Translations under genes and position numbers: made by a program
Assembly (NCBI RefSeq): GCF_040869045.1
Contig: NC_090321.1
Location: forward strand, 133,725,689-133,789,688
Source: Eurosta solidaginis
Lineage: Eukaryota > Arthropoda > Insecta > Diptera > Tephritidae
Direction of reading: 5' to 3'
DNA length: 64,000 nt
Shown here: one piece after another, positions 1 through 10,844 of the stretch
How positions within the stretch are numbered: the stretch's first letter is position 1
Layout of the letters: each line of letters begins with the position of its first letter
The notes under the pieces: model-generated
What the model saw: the letters and a program-made list of their open reading frames with translations, nothing else
What the model was told of the DNA's origin: nothing
Databases searched by the model: none

Positions 1-19
1 ACGAAAGTCATCCCATTAT

Positions 20-311
20 CCTTCCTTACACTTGCAGGTTATCCAGACTTATAGTTCAATCCTCACATAAGACCACCCTGCATGGAGGGAACCAGCTGAT
101 GCTACGTCATATCCGCACTCAGTACTGGATCCCACGCGTTAAAATCATGATAAGGTCTGTTATCCACAACTGTAAGGTCTGTACTATTCACAGGACACAA
201 ATGCAACTTATGGGGATCCTTCCGAAGGAGCGCCCCACTTTTACGAGTGCCTTCACCAACACTGGGGTAGATTTCGCGGGACCATTCGATATAAAATCCT
301 ACCGAGGCAAG
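20..311 (+). pseudogene. BEL/Pao integrase, N-terminal part (split)
   Basis: This is the left half of a BEL/Pao integrase. The reading contains a zinc-binding H2C2 arrangement (two His near 88-110, then CKVC) followed by GVDFAGPFDIKSYRG, the first Asp region of the catalytic core. The frame stops making sense at 311, where a DNA transposon with perfect inverted repeats begins. It resumes beyond 3024 with RVCRISKGYVCLF, so the two halves were once continuous. In an active element this protein would join retrotransposon DNA to the chromosome; here it is broken. The rest of the element lies left of the window. Confidence 0.85.
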
Positions 312-611
312 GTGTTTCGTGTAGAACAAGCTAGCTGGACAAAAACAAAGTTCTTATTCCAAGAAAAGTGCAATGAGAAATGAAAGAAAACAAACAAAAT
401 AACGGGATTTTTGTTTTTTTTTGATATTTTTGCTCATATATTTTGAGTAATTTAAGTAAGAAGGTAGGAGTGGCCGTAAAATGCATTGATTAATTTGCAA
501 AATTCTTGTTGAATATTAAGCTTCATATTTATTTTAAGTGAACACTTTCATATAATTTTTTCGATGGATTCTAAGCTCGAAGGTAAGTAAAATTTTTTAA
601 TAGTAATTCTT

Positions 612-976
612 GGCGGCCACCGTGGTGTGATGGTAGCGTGCTCCGCCTACCACACCGGATGCCCTGGGTCCAAACCCCGGGCAAAGCACCATCAAAAATT
701 TTAGAAATAAGGTTTTTCAATTAGAAGAAAATTTTTCTAAGCGGGGTCGCCCCTCGGCAGTGTTTGGCAAGCGCTCCGGGTGTATTTCTGCCATGAAAAG
801 CTCTCAGTGAAAACTCAACTGCCTTGCAGATGCCGTTCGGAGTCGGCATAAAATCATGTAGGTCCCGTCCGTCCAATTTGTAGGGAAAATCAAGAGGAGC
901 ACGACGCAAATTGGAAGAGAAGCTCGGCCTTAGATCTCTTCGGAGGTTATCGCGCCTTACATTTATTTTTTATTTT
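612..976 (+). mobile_element. tRNA-derived SINE, copy 1 (full length)
   Basis: The head resembles a tRNA gene: a box A-like GTGTGATGGTAGCGTG and a box B-like GGGTCCAAACCCC, the internal RNA polymerase III promoter. A ~290-bp tail follows, ending TTACATTTATTTTT. An 8-bp target duplication TAATTCTT flanks it (604-611 and 977-984). Two further copies of the family lie at 4711 and 46214. It has no coding capacity and must borrow LINE machinery; the partner LINE is not identifiable here. Confidence 0.85.
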
Positions 977-1514
977 TAATTCTTTCGCAATTAGAGTATT
1001 TTCGATATATTTAACATTCCGTTGTTAAGAAGAAAGGCTTTTTTTCTCTATATTTTTAAATTTAGGAACAAAAAAGTTACATACATTCGCAGACATCCGG
1101 GCTAAATTTTACATATGTTATAGTCGCAAGTATTCTCTAATAGTCGAACGAAAAAACCATTGCGAATTCTTTGCACATCTATTTTTAATTTTTTTTTTTT
1201 GCAGATTTAGTTATCTCTACAAATAAAATAGGATGTATGTACGTACCAGCTCCGAAGAGATATTTGAACCATTAAAGCTGATCTACAAACGGCAAAACCA
1301 ATTCCTAGGTACAGGAAACAAACACGTAGCAAAAAACGCACAAAAATAAACGCGAAAGGTCAACAAGAGCACACCAAAAGCAAAAAGGCGAAGATCACTG
1401 TCTTCAACCTGCCACAACCTACCGCACCAGTCACCAAGGCATCAAAACAGGTACATACAAAGCAATTCTAATGCAGGTATAACCACACAGGAACGCTACA
1501 CAAAACAACCCCAT

Positions 1515-2042
1515 TTGGTAGCATCTACGCCAATACCTGAATGTAATATAAATACTGCACAACTTGGATTGATAGTAGATAAACCAAAACCAGGTTTCGG
1601 CAATACCAATGACGGCAATACTGCTCGTAGGTTTTTCGAAAATTCTGAGGCTAGTGCTGAGATTACGGGATTGGATGTTACGCTCATCAAAAGATTCGAC
1701 ACTCTCCTTCGCGCATTAGCATCAGGGTACAATATAAATATCCAAAGATTTGAAAAATTTGCGGTCGAAACTAAAAAACTATAAATAGACCTCTATCCAT
1801 GGTTTAATATGCCTGTTACAGTTCATAAAATCTTAGTGCATAGTACTGATATTATAAAATCAGCAATTTTACCTATTGGTCAACTTTCTGAGGAAGCACA
1901 GGAAGCCCGTAACAAAGATTTGAGACGATTCAGGGATGATAACACACAAAAGCAGTCGCGTGAAGCCACGAATAGAGATCTTATGAATATGTTGCTTATA
2001 ACATCGGATCGGAGATACCTAAGAAAAAATTTAAAAGTCTGA
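1515..2042 (+). pseudogene. Transposon-encoded protein, two broken frames
   Basis: Two adjacent open stretches (1515-1784, about 89 residues; 1809-2042, about 77 residues) read as one protein split by a stop and frame change. Recognisable strings are KPGFGNTNDGNTARRFF, then LSEEAQEARNKDLRRFRDDN. I associate this combination with a widespread uncharacterised insect transposon protein, but I cannot name the superfamily. It sits centrally in the 33-bp-TIR element and is the best candidate for its decayed transposase or accessory protein. No catalytic triad can be assigned. Confidence 0.5.
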
Positions 2043-2455
2043 CTTCAGAAGTCTTAAATTTACTGTCCCCCGATAATGTTGAGGAGTCAGTAAATACCCC
2101 AGTTGTTTAAAGCTTTCACAGTAGTGTTGCTGATGCTCATGACTATTCCACAAGTGACTCATCGAATGAAAGTGATGATAGCGAATAATAATATAATTAT
2201 AAAAGATAACCTACCCTATAACTTTTTCTTGGATCAGGTTTTATTTACATCTATACTCTTTTCTACTGTGTATGATACTTTACTTTTATGTTTTTGTAAT
2301 AAGTAATTTTCACATAATTAATTTAATTATTTACATTATTATTATTATTGTAATTTACTTTTACATTCCTGACTGGTACTATAAAATAATTTTGTAAAAA
2401 TTGTAGTGCCAGGATAAATACTCAAATAAATACAAAATATGTATGTACATATGTA

Positions 2456-2859
2456 CAGTCACTCACATAAATAAGTAGACACCCCTTTTTGGACAATTCT
2501 TACAATTTTCGCTTTCGCAAATTTATTTTAACTAATTTCCCATAAGAAAATTTGACACGATCTATAACAAAAACTAAATTATATTTAAAAAATGTTTGAA
2601 AAATTCGACGAATTTTCATATTTTAACTAATTTCCCATAAGAAAATTTGTCACGATCTATAACAAAAACTAAATTATATTTAAAAAATGTTTGAAAAATT
2701 CGACGAATTTTCATAAAAAATTTAAATTTTTTTTCCGAATTTCTAGAATTTTTTAGAGTATTGAGATTTGTAGTCCATTCAATTTAAGTACAATAAAGTA
2801 ATATTCTTAAGTCCTTTAAATTTTTTTGGATCTATGTCACTTATTCACATGAGTTACTG
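2456..2859. mobile_element. Tc1/mariner-type MITE inserted at TA
   Basis: Inverted ends CAGTCACTCACATAAATAAG and, on the right, CTTATTCACATGAGTTACTG are imperfect reverse complements with CAGT termini. The unit is flanked by TA on both sides (2454-2455, 2860-2861), as expected for Tc1/mariner insertion. At 404 bp with no ORF it is non-autonomous. It is nested inside the 33-bp-TIR element, itself inside BEL. Confidence 0.75.
2525..2716. repeat. Two-copy ~95-bp tandem repeat
   Basis: The segment running from TTAACTAATTTCCCATAAG through AAATTCGACGAATTTTCAT occurs twice in a row with a single-base difference. It forms much of the interior of the Tc1-type MITE. It is probably a local duplication; no function is apparent. 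Confidence 0.85.
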
Positions 2860-3023
2860 TATATGAAATAAGCAAATGTATGCATATGAAGTAAAATTTT
2901 GGAAAAAAATAAAAAAAGAACATATTGCTGAAAAAAATGACGTAGTTGTAATAAATGACTGCATATGAAACGGAAAATCTCATAAAATAATTTTGTCCAG
3001 CTAGCTTGTTCTACACGAAACAC

Positions 3024-3990
3024 TATGCGAGGGAGGGTATGCCGAATTTCAAAAGGATATGTTTGTCTGTTCGTCTGCTTTTCGACGAAAGTCATCCATA
3101 TAGAAGCGACAAACCGTGCCGGGTCCTTCCTAGCTGCCTTCGCCAGATTTGTATCCAGACGAGGCTGTCCAAAAAACGTTTACTCCGACAATGGTACTAA
3201 CTTTTTCGGAGCTTCGCGATCTTTACGATCCGAGTTTAAAGCATTTCTGCGTGAAGCAAGGGACGGAACATTGAATAAATATAGCCATCATATTTTAGAA
3301 TGACATTTTATACCGCCAAGCACTCCTCACATGGGAGGTTTGTGTGAAGCGGGGGTAAAAATTTTTAAGACACAATTTAAAAAGATCGCGTCCGATTATA
3401 AATATACTTTTGAGGAGTTTACTACCCTCTTATGTCCAATTGACGCCTGCCTCAACTCTAGGCCACTCAGTCCCTGAAGCCGCTTACTCTAGGCCACTTT
3501 CTCGTAGGTGGGCATCTTTTAGCTCCACCTGGACTCGATTGTAGTGAAAACCCTGCCTCAATTGTCAACCGATGGCAGAAGATGAAAGCCCTCCATCAGA
3601 CATTTTGCAGAAGATGGAAATCGGAATATCCCACCGAGATCCAGAAACGGTATAAGTGGAAACATACACAGTCCAACTTAAAACCCGGGGACCTAGTGGT
3701 CATAAAGGAGGATAACCTTCAACCAAACGAGTGGAGAATGGGGAGAGTCGTCAACACACACCCAGGTTCCGATAACCGTGTACGTGTCGTTGACGTCAAT
3801 ACAATTAAGGGACAAATTAACAGACCAATCGCGAAGTACTACTTCCGTCCAACGACAAGTAAGATGAACTTGAATAGTCCAAATTCCTCCATACCAAATA
3901 ACCCCTCCCCATCAGACACTAAACAGAACGAACATTATTCTGAACAATTATCCCACACCATCCCGATAACCCCGCTCTCGTTCTCCTGAA
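3024..3990 (+). pseudogene. BEL/Pao integrase C-terminal part and DUF5641-like tail
   Basis: Reading resumes the split BEL integrase: KGYVCLFVCF, HIEATN and SDNGTNFFGA (second catalytic Asp). Stops and frameshifts near 3300-3560 follow, then an open segment (3582-3989, 135 residues) with LKPGDLVVIKEDNLQPNEW and GRVVNTHPGSDNRVRVV, the basic domain that ends BEL polyproteins. The third catalytic acid lies in the damaged stretch. No 3' LTR could be recognised downstream. Confidence 0.8.
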
Positions 3991-4710
3991 TGAGGCCAAC
4001 ATATTTTCGAAACCAGACGAAAGTTTCCCTAAAGCAGATAAACTATCTGCCACAGAACACAATTGAATCGACAATTACCCTGATACGCGCATTATCTGCC
4101 GTATTTTGAGAAAGCCCGGAATAAGTTTCAACCAAGTATCAATCGTCAGTTGATTCAACTTTACATCACACTGCCCATCGTTTCATATTTAAATATTTAA
4201 TTAAAAAACAAAAAACAAAAAAATCATAGTCGAACCGCAGTATCCTTTTTACCATGTGATTCACGGTCCGAATCCCGGTGAAACCTTTGATAACATTACG
4301 AAATTGCCTGATGATGATTACGTTGGCGGTTCTCGAAATGGTTCCATAGCAATATGCCAGTAAATGTTTCATTCTTTTCAGTTTCTCTTAGAAAACATAA
4401 TAATTGAAATTTAATTATTATAAGCCGGTGTTAAGCTCACGAATTCTTAAATATAAGTATAAACTGAACACACCATTAAACGAACTTTTCCTTAGTCAAA
4501 CTTGGTGAATAATTCAACGAGAAATTACTCAAAGCCGATAAATAAAAGTATTGATTTATTTTCATTAAATGGGTTAATTACTCATCAATCTCGGTAAAAG
4601 TAAACTAAAGCATCACAAATCAATTTACATGTTTTAAACCAGATCTACTAAGGAAAGGATTAAAAAATATATGAGGATTTAGGTTTTATCAAATCTTTAG
4701 TAATCTTTAC
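3991..4710. other. Non-coding, AT-rich; probable BEL 3' remnant
   Basis: No credible coding sequence. The first ~150 bp may still be decayed BEL 3' sequence. A stretch near 4257-4280 (CGGTCCGAATCCCGG) resembles a tRNA box B and might be another SINE remnant, but no box A or second copy supports that. Confidence 0.4.
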
Positions 4711-4986
4711 TATGGTAGCGTGCTTCGCCTACCACATCGAGGATCCTGGGTTCACGCCCCATGCGAAGCAACATCAACATTTCAGAAACAAGTTTTTTCA
4801 ATTAGAAAAACATTTTTCTAAGCGGGGTCGCCCCTCGGCAGTGCTTGGCAAGCACTCCGAGTGTATTTCTGCCATGGAAAGCTCTCAGTGAAAACTCGTT
4901 TTCCTTGCAGATGCCTTTCGGAGTCGGCACAAAACAAGGAGGTCCTGTCCTTGCCAATTTGTAGGAAAAATTAAAAAGGAGCACGA
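4711..4986 (+). mobile_element. tRNA-derived SINE, copy 2 (truncated at both ends)
   Basis: It aligns with the SINE at 612 from TATGGTAGCGTGC (inside box A) through box B GGGTTCACGCCCC and the shared body (AGCGGGGTCGCCCCTCGGCA) to AGGAGCACGA. The first ~17 bases and the last ~70 bases of the family are missing. It is more diverged than copies 1 and 3, so it is the oldest of the three. No target duplication was found. Confidence 0.8.
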
Positions 4987-5930
4987 ACATGTATGCATTG
5001 GTTTATTTCGATTTAATAAGTTTCATTATTCTGTAAACTAAGTAATAATATAAACTAATTAATCAACAAACTGAACTTTTCGAAACTAAAAAATTTATAA
5101 TCTAATTACAAAATGATCAACATCGTTTATTAGAAATGCTTATTTCGCCGATTAAGTTATTCAGTAAATTAACCAGAAAACCAGCCAATCAGCGATTTTA
5201 TATTTTTGGGTAAATGCTTTAACCCATGAAAGCTACATATTTAATAATTATATGGAAGGGCATGTATTTAAAGTTGCATGCATTTTATTTAATTAATTAA
5301 TGAACGATATTCTCACTAGACTTACAAATGCGTTGATAACTTTATCAGCAAGTAAAATATGTACAAACTCGTGTTATTACTGCTTTATTAAAATGGTCTG
5401 TATTAAAACGAATCTCAGTGTAAACAATTTATATTGGATGAAGCAACCAATAGCGCACAATAAAAGGAACAACGAATTATGGCATTGTATGCAAAATATA
5501 TGAAAACACAACATTGCACAAACAGGAGCCGCGTAGGTGTGCAAGGAAGTCATCGTGAAAATGAAGCGACTGGATTTGCACAAAATGGTTTACTCCACCC
5601 AAAGATAAAACAGACAGCATCAATACAATTAATGAAGTTCTAAAAAAACCGAACACACGTGATAAAAGAATAAGTTATAAGTACAAAGACTATAGGGCTA
5701 AATGTAAATGCGGATGTGCAGTGGCATTGCAGGATCAATATACTAATCAACATACAAGTAAAAGGCAAAGAAAAAAAGCCAAGATGTGAATTGATTTTTT
5801 GATCGGCTTTCCTGATGTCTGCCATTTGCAGAAACACATATTTTTACATCATATCATAATTAATATACTCGTTCCACAAATGTATTGGTATTAAAAATTT
5901 TGAGTAAATATAAATACAAACTACTCACAA
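4987..5930. other. Non-coding stretch, nothing recognised
   Basis: AT-rich sequence with only short chance ORFs on both strands. No terminal repeats, tRNA-like heads or protein motifs were seen. Confidence 0.5.
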
Positions 5931-5934
5931 GCTA

Positions 5935-6600
5935 AACTGCCGGCTTTAAACCTTTTCGTCGGGGCTGGCGCAGATTCAGCACCCTCATCCACTTCATCTT
6001 CATGTGCAGGGGCGGGTTTGCTCTTTGGTGTTGGCTCTTCAGCTGCTGCCAAAAAAGGAGAAGTAGAAAACCAGTAAATAGTAACAATGACAAAACTTTA
6101 ACATTATCTTCGCGGCACACTCACATCTGTGTTTCTTGGCATATTTTTGGCGACGCTCGCACGAATTCAAGAAATCGTCATTCGTATGGAATGGGCGTAT
6201 TATGAGTCCTATCACCCTTCTTGGGTGTCTCTGTTGGAGTTTTGGTTGAGTTCGAGTTATCAGCATCATCGCCTGGTTTGCAAAGCTTCTAATAAACTAT
6301 CCATATCAACTTCGTGAGTTGTGTGGAATTCACATCAACGCGTGCTAATTTAAGTTGCTGCCTAATTGATTACGAAATGATTGCTCTCGGGCATCCTGAA
6401 ATCTCCACTTTGTTCTTTTCCTCTTCTCGTCTATGGACATTATGTTGGTACGATTGTATAAACGCGTCCTTGGAAGCTTTTAAATCTGTAACTAACGCTT
6501 CCATTGAATACTTGTTAGGATCAAATGCGAAATATTCCCTGTACCCCTCTACTACTTCAATCTTTGTCACAGGCTCTTGAAAAGTCCGGAAACACCTTTG
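5935..6600 (-). pseudogene. Formin (Diaphanous-like) C-terminal fragment, decayed
   Basis: On the minus strand, 6370-6570 encodes EYFAFDPNKYSME followed by an acidic/basic helix, matching the end of a Dia-family FH2 domain. Further on, near 6270-6320, another frame gives VDMDSLLEALQT, the DAD autoinhibitory motif (MDxLLxxL). Diaphanous formins nucleate and elongate actin under Rho control. Frame changes and stops separate the motifs. A possible intron (GTGAGT near 6127, acceptor TTTTTTGGCAG near 6050) precedes a last exon ending KRFKAGSL at 5938. That final exon does not look like a standard Dia tail and could belong to something else. Confidence 0.6.
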
Positions 6601-6744
6601 TAGACTCCGTCATCGCTTAACCATAGGCATTATAGTGCACACCAAATTGAATAAAATTTCATGGACCCTGCAGTCACAATTATGAACTTCGCTTTTGTAC
6701 CGATAGAAAAAAGTTGATATTTTGCTTTGTGTGAAGTCTGACCG

Positions 6745-7330
6745 ATGGCTAATCGACGGCTCAATGAGGCAATGCAGCGCTTTCAAAGGAGAGAGGATGG
6801 TAGAGGTGGGCTTGGTTCATCAAAATACCCGGCTGAGGCGAATTTTATTCATCAACATGGAGGCAACGCATCTATGCAGCAGGAACAGCAAAACCCAGAG
6901 GAATACAAAATGTACGAACGTACGAATACTATTGCCTCTTCCAAGTGTGCCACACTCCGTCCAATCGAACAATTGGCAGCTGACGCAAATAGAAACACTT
7001 TGTCACTCCCATCAACGCATCGCCAACGCATAGGCGAAGCACATCGAACTCCTCAACTAAAACAGCAGCATCGAATAACACTGCTGTTGCTACGGGTAGG
7101 GGTAATAGCTTATCATCGCCAACAAGTTTTCGTAAGCTCTCCTTGCCCAACCAAAGCGGCAACACAACCACCAATACACAAATCCCGCCAACAAAATCTT
7201 TGTGGTCCAGTACAACTAGTAGTAATGATTATAAATTACTACAACTTACGCCAGTTAAAAGTACCCATCACATTCCTCCGAATTTTTGTAAAGTTTTTCC
7301 ATCTGAGCTTGCATTTCCCCCAATAAATCA
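6745..7330 (+). pseudogene. Unrecognised protein, S/T/N-rich, frameshifted
   Basis: A 193-codon ORF starts MANRRLNEAMQRFQRREDGR. After about residue 97 a different frame gives more natural composition: Ser/Thr/Asn-rich with SLSSPTSFRKLSLPNQ and LLQLTPVKSTHHIPPNF, suggesting one frameshift. Low-complexity regulatory or nuclear proteins look like this, but I do not recognise it. It lies head-to-head with the formin fragment, in a cluster of cellular-gene pieces. It is more likely a decayed or captured fragment than an active gene. Confidence 0.35.
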
Positions 7331-7582
7331 ACCTGTCAACAAAATATCCTTTTTTCGTATTTTGAACCCACTGCATAATGGAATAATTACCTTCAGAATT
7401 CTCCTTAGCTCTCAAATTTCGCTGCGCTTTGCTGCCATACGCCACCACCAATACAGTCGCTGTTAGCCGAATTATCAAACTGCGTTTCCACAATTTTATT
7501 GTCCTTCTTAAGACCATACAAAATATATCCAAAAATTGTGCTAACGTATAGGGTTTATATTGGTGTATCGACAACTTAAAGT

Positions 7583-7833
7583 TCGTCAATGAAAAATTTT
7601 CGTATAAGCTCTTTGAAACCTGCATTATTTGTATGCAAACTTTCATGTTGTCAACGCATTATTTCTTCCACAATTGTGAAAAGTAACCTCATCAGAAAAT
7701 TCTCATCAAATAAACTACCTAGTATGCTAGAAATACTCAACAACGCTTGTGGCAATTCAATGTGAAAATCATGAGCGCGCACAAAACATAATGCAGCCTT
7801 GCAGTTATTTGGTGTCTTAATACCGAAAAGCAT
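7583..7833 (-). pseudogene. Unrecognised protein fragment with internal stop
   Basis: The minus-strand frame reads LPQALLSISSILGSLF and NFLMRLLFTIVEEIMR, then a stop, then continues in the same frame with QHESLHTNNAGFKELIRKFF. The helical, leucine-rich composition and single in-frame stop suggest a real protein ancestor. No family was recognised. It may belong with the neighbouring cellular-gene fragments. Confidence 0.3.
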
Positions 7834-8089
7834 CGGTCAAACACCTGCTAAAGATTATGACGAACCAGCGGCAAATGAGAATAATGAATATACGATGAAA
7901 TTATACGTAAATTACCAACAGCTGGTGATTATATGCTCGATTATTGTTCAACAACTCAGCGCCATTGAGCGCCAGAATTCAAACGTTTTCCCCATTTAAT
8001 AAGACTATGTATTACCCATTAATAAATCTTTATGCACATACTTCAAGTCGTATTTGATTTATCAAATTAACAAAGCAACTGCTAACACT

Positions 8090-8330
8090 TTAAATGAATT
8101 TGAATTGACGATCTTTGTATGCAACTTGCCCAGTGCGATACTTAGCTTCACGGCCATCCCTCCCCATTTTTAAGATGACTGAGAAGAAGCCGACACGGAA
8201 AGATTGTCCAGTTGGTTTGAAGTGTTCATAGTGGCTTACACGCATCGCTTGAAAGCGTGCCAAACCGGCATCGAACACAGTGCCACCATTGATCCATTGA
8301 TTTGCTTCGCTAAATTCAACAAACCCACAA
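8090..8330 (-). pseudogene. NDUFB4 (complex I B15)-like C-terminal fragment
   Basis: The minus-strand reading contains VFDAGLARFQAMRVSHYEHF, then KPTGQSFRVGFFSVIL and a terminal YRTGQVAYKDRQFKFI followed by a stop. The end matches what I know of insect NDUFB4, an accessory subunit in the membrane arm of mitochondrial complex I. The membrane segment between FFSVIL and GRDGREAKY looks shortened, and no start or upstream exon was found. I therefore treat it as a pseudogene or captured fragment. Another respiratory subunit with a similar tail is possible. Confidence 0.5.
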
Positions 8331-8731
8331 GTTCTATTAGAATTCGGAACACCACAGCGCCAGAATTTGTATGAGTTCCCAAAAATTCATTTAATTTGCC
8401 CATTAAGTCCAGCGCCGGTGGCAGCATATCAAATATTTTCAGTTAATATGACTGTTCATTGAAATATTTTAACCTGAAAATGCAAAGGAAAAATTGATCA
8501 ATGAAAAGAAAGAAATAAGGTTAAAATTAGCAAATTTTACTATATGAACAGTAACTCTACTCACCGCATGTCGTAAATGAATGACGTTTCCTCATTCAGG
8601 AAATGAAAAAGCGTAGCAAACGTAAAAAAAGTCTACACTACATTCCTGACAGAAAGTGCACTGCATTATCGATGTTAAACGTTTCGTACACTAAACACAT
8701 TAAGCAAAAGAAAACGAAACTTCACGAACTA
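8331..8731. other. Non-coding stretch
   Basis: Nothing recognisable beyond a short open frame at 8236-8427 on the minus strand that overlaps the NDUFB4-like fragment in another frame. Confidence 0.4.
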
Positions 8732-8764
8732 CAGCATTATCAACAGTACACGTTGATAATGCTG
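8732..8764. repeat. Perfect 13-bp stem hairpin
   Basis: CAGCATTATCAAC is followed by a 7-base loop AGTACAC and the exact complement GTTGATAATGCTG. It is isolated and non-coding. It could be a transposon end remnant or chance; no partner copy was seen. Confidence 0.7.
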
Positions 8765-9260
8765 GTGAATAGTTAAAACGAACTGTTGTAATAGGTTTTC
8801 AGCTAAGTTCCAAACCAGTATTTATTTTGTGGTGGCAGGCCACTTGTTGTGAAAATGAAGATCACCACATATCTAAAATACGTCTTAGAACTACTTCGGC
8901 GGCACCTACCGACCAAAATTACGAAAATAAAATTCTAAATAAACTAGTTCTAAAAGTCGGCGTCAGATAGAATTTAGCATTGCGTACGACTTCACCTTTG
9001 ACGACAAAGTTAATGTACACGAAGTTCATTAAAGTTATCAGAATGAATGCCTCAAATTCAAACATAATGAAAATTTAGGCAACTTCGGCCCTTTAATAAC
9101 TTTGACAAAAGTCGTATTTCATTTCGCTTCTTAAAGGTTAACAAATGGGGCTTTGACGTTAAATTCAGGGCTGAAGTTTGGCGTAAAGCTCTAACTGACG
9201 CGGCCCTAAGGCACCATTTACATGTACGGTTATTGAAATCACTTCAGATTTTTCCCTTTT
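8765..9260. other. Non-coding; short imperfect foldback near 8987-9115
   Basis: TACGACTTCACCTTTGACGA on the left and the complement of CTTTGACAAAAGTCGTA on the right form an imperfect inverted pair about 120 bp apart, perhaps a tiny MITE. The rest shows nothing. Confidence 0.35.
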
Positions 9261-10269
9261 TTGCTTTTCCGTCATCTTGCGCCACCCAAACAGAACCCAC
9301 CCAATTTATGTGGTCATGATCAATGTTACGGATATTCTTTGCAGATCATGACCCGTTTCGAAACTCTATTGGCCAAGTCAGAGGGAAGCGCCAAGCGCTT
9401 CGACGTCGCTTGCCAGCTCTGCGGTAGGAATCATAGTATGAGGCTCTGCACTGAGTACAGAAGCAAGTCGCCCGAAGAAGGTTACGGGCTGTCCTACTAC
9501 ATAAGTAACTGCCCGAATAAGTACTGCCCGAATTGTTTGTCGCCGTTTCATCGCGTTGACAACTGCAAAAGCAAATATCGATGCAAAAGGTGTAACGAGA
9601 AGACACTGAACTCCATACCACATCATCGAAGGGAAGCGCTGCGCATGGTCGGCCCAGAGCAACTAAGCGCGCAACGAGCCAAAATCGAAACAAAACCGCG
9701 CCATATCAAAGTAACGCGAGCAAATTCGACAGTAGACGAGCGCTATTACACGCCGTACCAGCCGGCTTCCGAACGGGACGCCTATCCCAGACAACGACCC
9801 CATCACCCATCATGCGACCATTTGTGCCCATCGCACCGTCGTACGGATCGAATCGCGGGGCCACTTGCATTTAGTTCGAGCTATAGTCGATCCCTGCGCC
9901 ACAAGCACAATTGTCGATGCAGAGCTGGTGCGCGACCTACAGTTAGAGCGTCAAGGATCAGGGCAATGTACAATAATCCTTCGCGGGAAATTCGGGTCAT
10001 CCACACACCTGACCACTCAAGCCATCATTGTTGCAAGCCACTATCAGTTGAGTCCGCCATCAAATGTGGATCCAAAGGTTGCCGTTCCATTCCAATTCAT
10101 GCGGCTGGCCGACCCACATTTCTACCGCTCATCGCCAATTCGGCTTACACTCGGCGCAGATATATACGCCGAAATGATGGTGAGCGGAACGCCAGCAACA
10201 ACAGTTGGCGGTCTCCCGACCCAACCGACCGTATTCGGGCTGGTAGTCTCAGGAGCCTGCCAAAAATAG
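9261..10269 (+). pseudogene. BEL-like Gag zinc knuckles plus DUF1758-type protease
   Basis: The first frame carries clustered knuckles: CQLCGRNHSMRLC, YCPNCLSPFHRVDNC and a third CKRC. After a frame change, 9865-10269 gives VRAIVDPCATSTIVDAELV (aspartic-protease-like DxxxT/S region), then LADPHFYRSSPIRLTLGADI and VFGLVVSGA, typical of the DUF1758 domain in BEL/Pao polyproteins. No reverse transcriptase follows. It is either a truncated BEL copy or a Gag-protease-only non-autonomous derivative. A purine-rich tract (GGGAAGGGGG) and a TG start at 10519 suggest its 3' LTR. Confidence 0.7.
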
Positions 10270-10550
10270 GAGTTTTCACAAAAATAAGTAATTTCTGCAC
10301 GGAATCAAAAACCACGTAGGTTTAATTAATAAGTTATTTCTTTCTTCACAGGGGAACGAGACATGAAGTCCATCCTACGATGTGCAGTGCACGCAGTCCG
10401 CATCTGCACATCGACGTATAGACTTACCTGGTCGTGTTGTGGCTTGTATGCTCGCTAGGTCATTTAGTATTTGTATTTGATTAAAATTTTTTTGTTGCCC
10501 ACGGGAAGGGGGCCGGTATGTTTAGGCCACAGGCCTTCACCACACTGGTG
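10270..10550 (+). repeat. 3' non-coding end of BEL-like element, candidate LTR start
   Basis: After the protease stop comes ~240 bp of non-coding sequence, then the purine-rich GGGAAGGGGG and TGTTTAGGCCACAGG at 10519. The order matches polypurine tract then LTR start, but no second LTR is available to confirm it. The Helitron-like unit starts within the following ~40 bp. Confidence 0.4.
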
Positions 10551-10844
10551 TAAAATGTATAAATAGTTAAAATCAATATAAATGTTCTCCTAAATCAATA
10601 ATTTTTGGTGTCTGGCTCAGACAGATCGAGATCTAAACAATTTTGGAAAAACGATCGGTGGTGCTCTCCGTCTCCTCCCTCCATCCGCCCTCCTTCAACT
10701 GCTTTTATTAGCACGCTTTTATTAGCACGCTTTTATTAGCTTTACCTGTATGTTTCTATGTAACTTTTCATTCGCTCCAACGCGCATGCTGCCTTATTAA
10801 CATGGTTTCATAATTAGCTTCACCTTATTTGTAATCCCGTTAGG

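Larger units (their letters stand above)
312..3023. mobile_element. 2.7-kb DNA transposon with perfect 33-bp TIRs
   Basis: The first 33 bases (312-344, starting GTGTTTCGTGTAGAACAAGC) are the exact reverse complement of 2991-3023. The unit splits an otherwise collinear BEL integrase, so it is an insertion. A possible 9-bp target duplication is imperfect (CGAGGCAAG left; CGAGGGAGG right after four extra bases), so the superfamily cannot be fixed from the TSD. Its interior holds a decayed ORF pair (1515-2042), a SINE (612-976) and a Tc1-type MITE (2456-2859), all younger than the host element or captured by it. Confidence 0.8.

Noticed and set aside
612..690. Functional tRNA gene
   Set aside because: Box A and box B are present, but the cloverleaf arms are degraded and a ~290-bp tail with TSD follows in two full copies: it is a SINE head.
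4248..4285. Second SINE family with box B CGGTCCGAATCCCGG
   Set aside because: No box A, no second copy and no TSD were found; left as a possibility only.
6129..6580. Plus-strand ORFs opposite the formin-like fragment
   Set aside because: The minus-strand reading has recognisable EYFAFDPNKYSME and MDSLLEALQT motifs; the plus frames have none.
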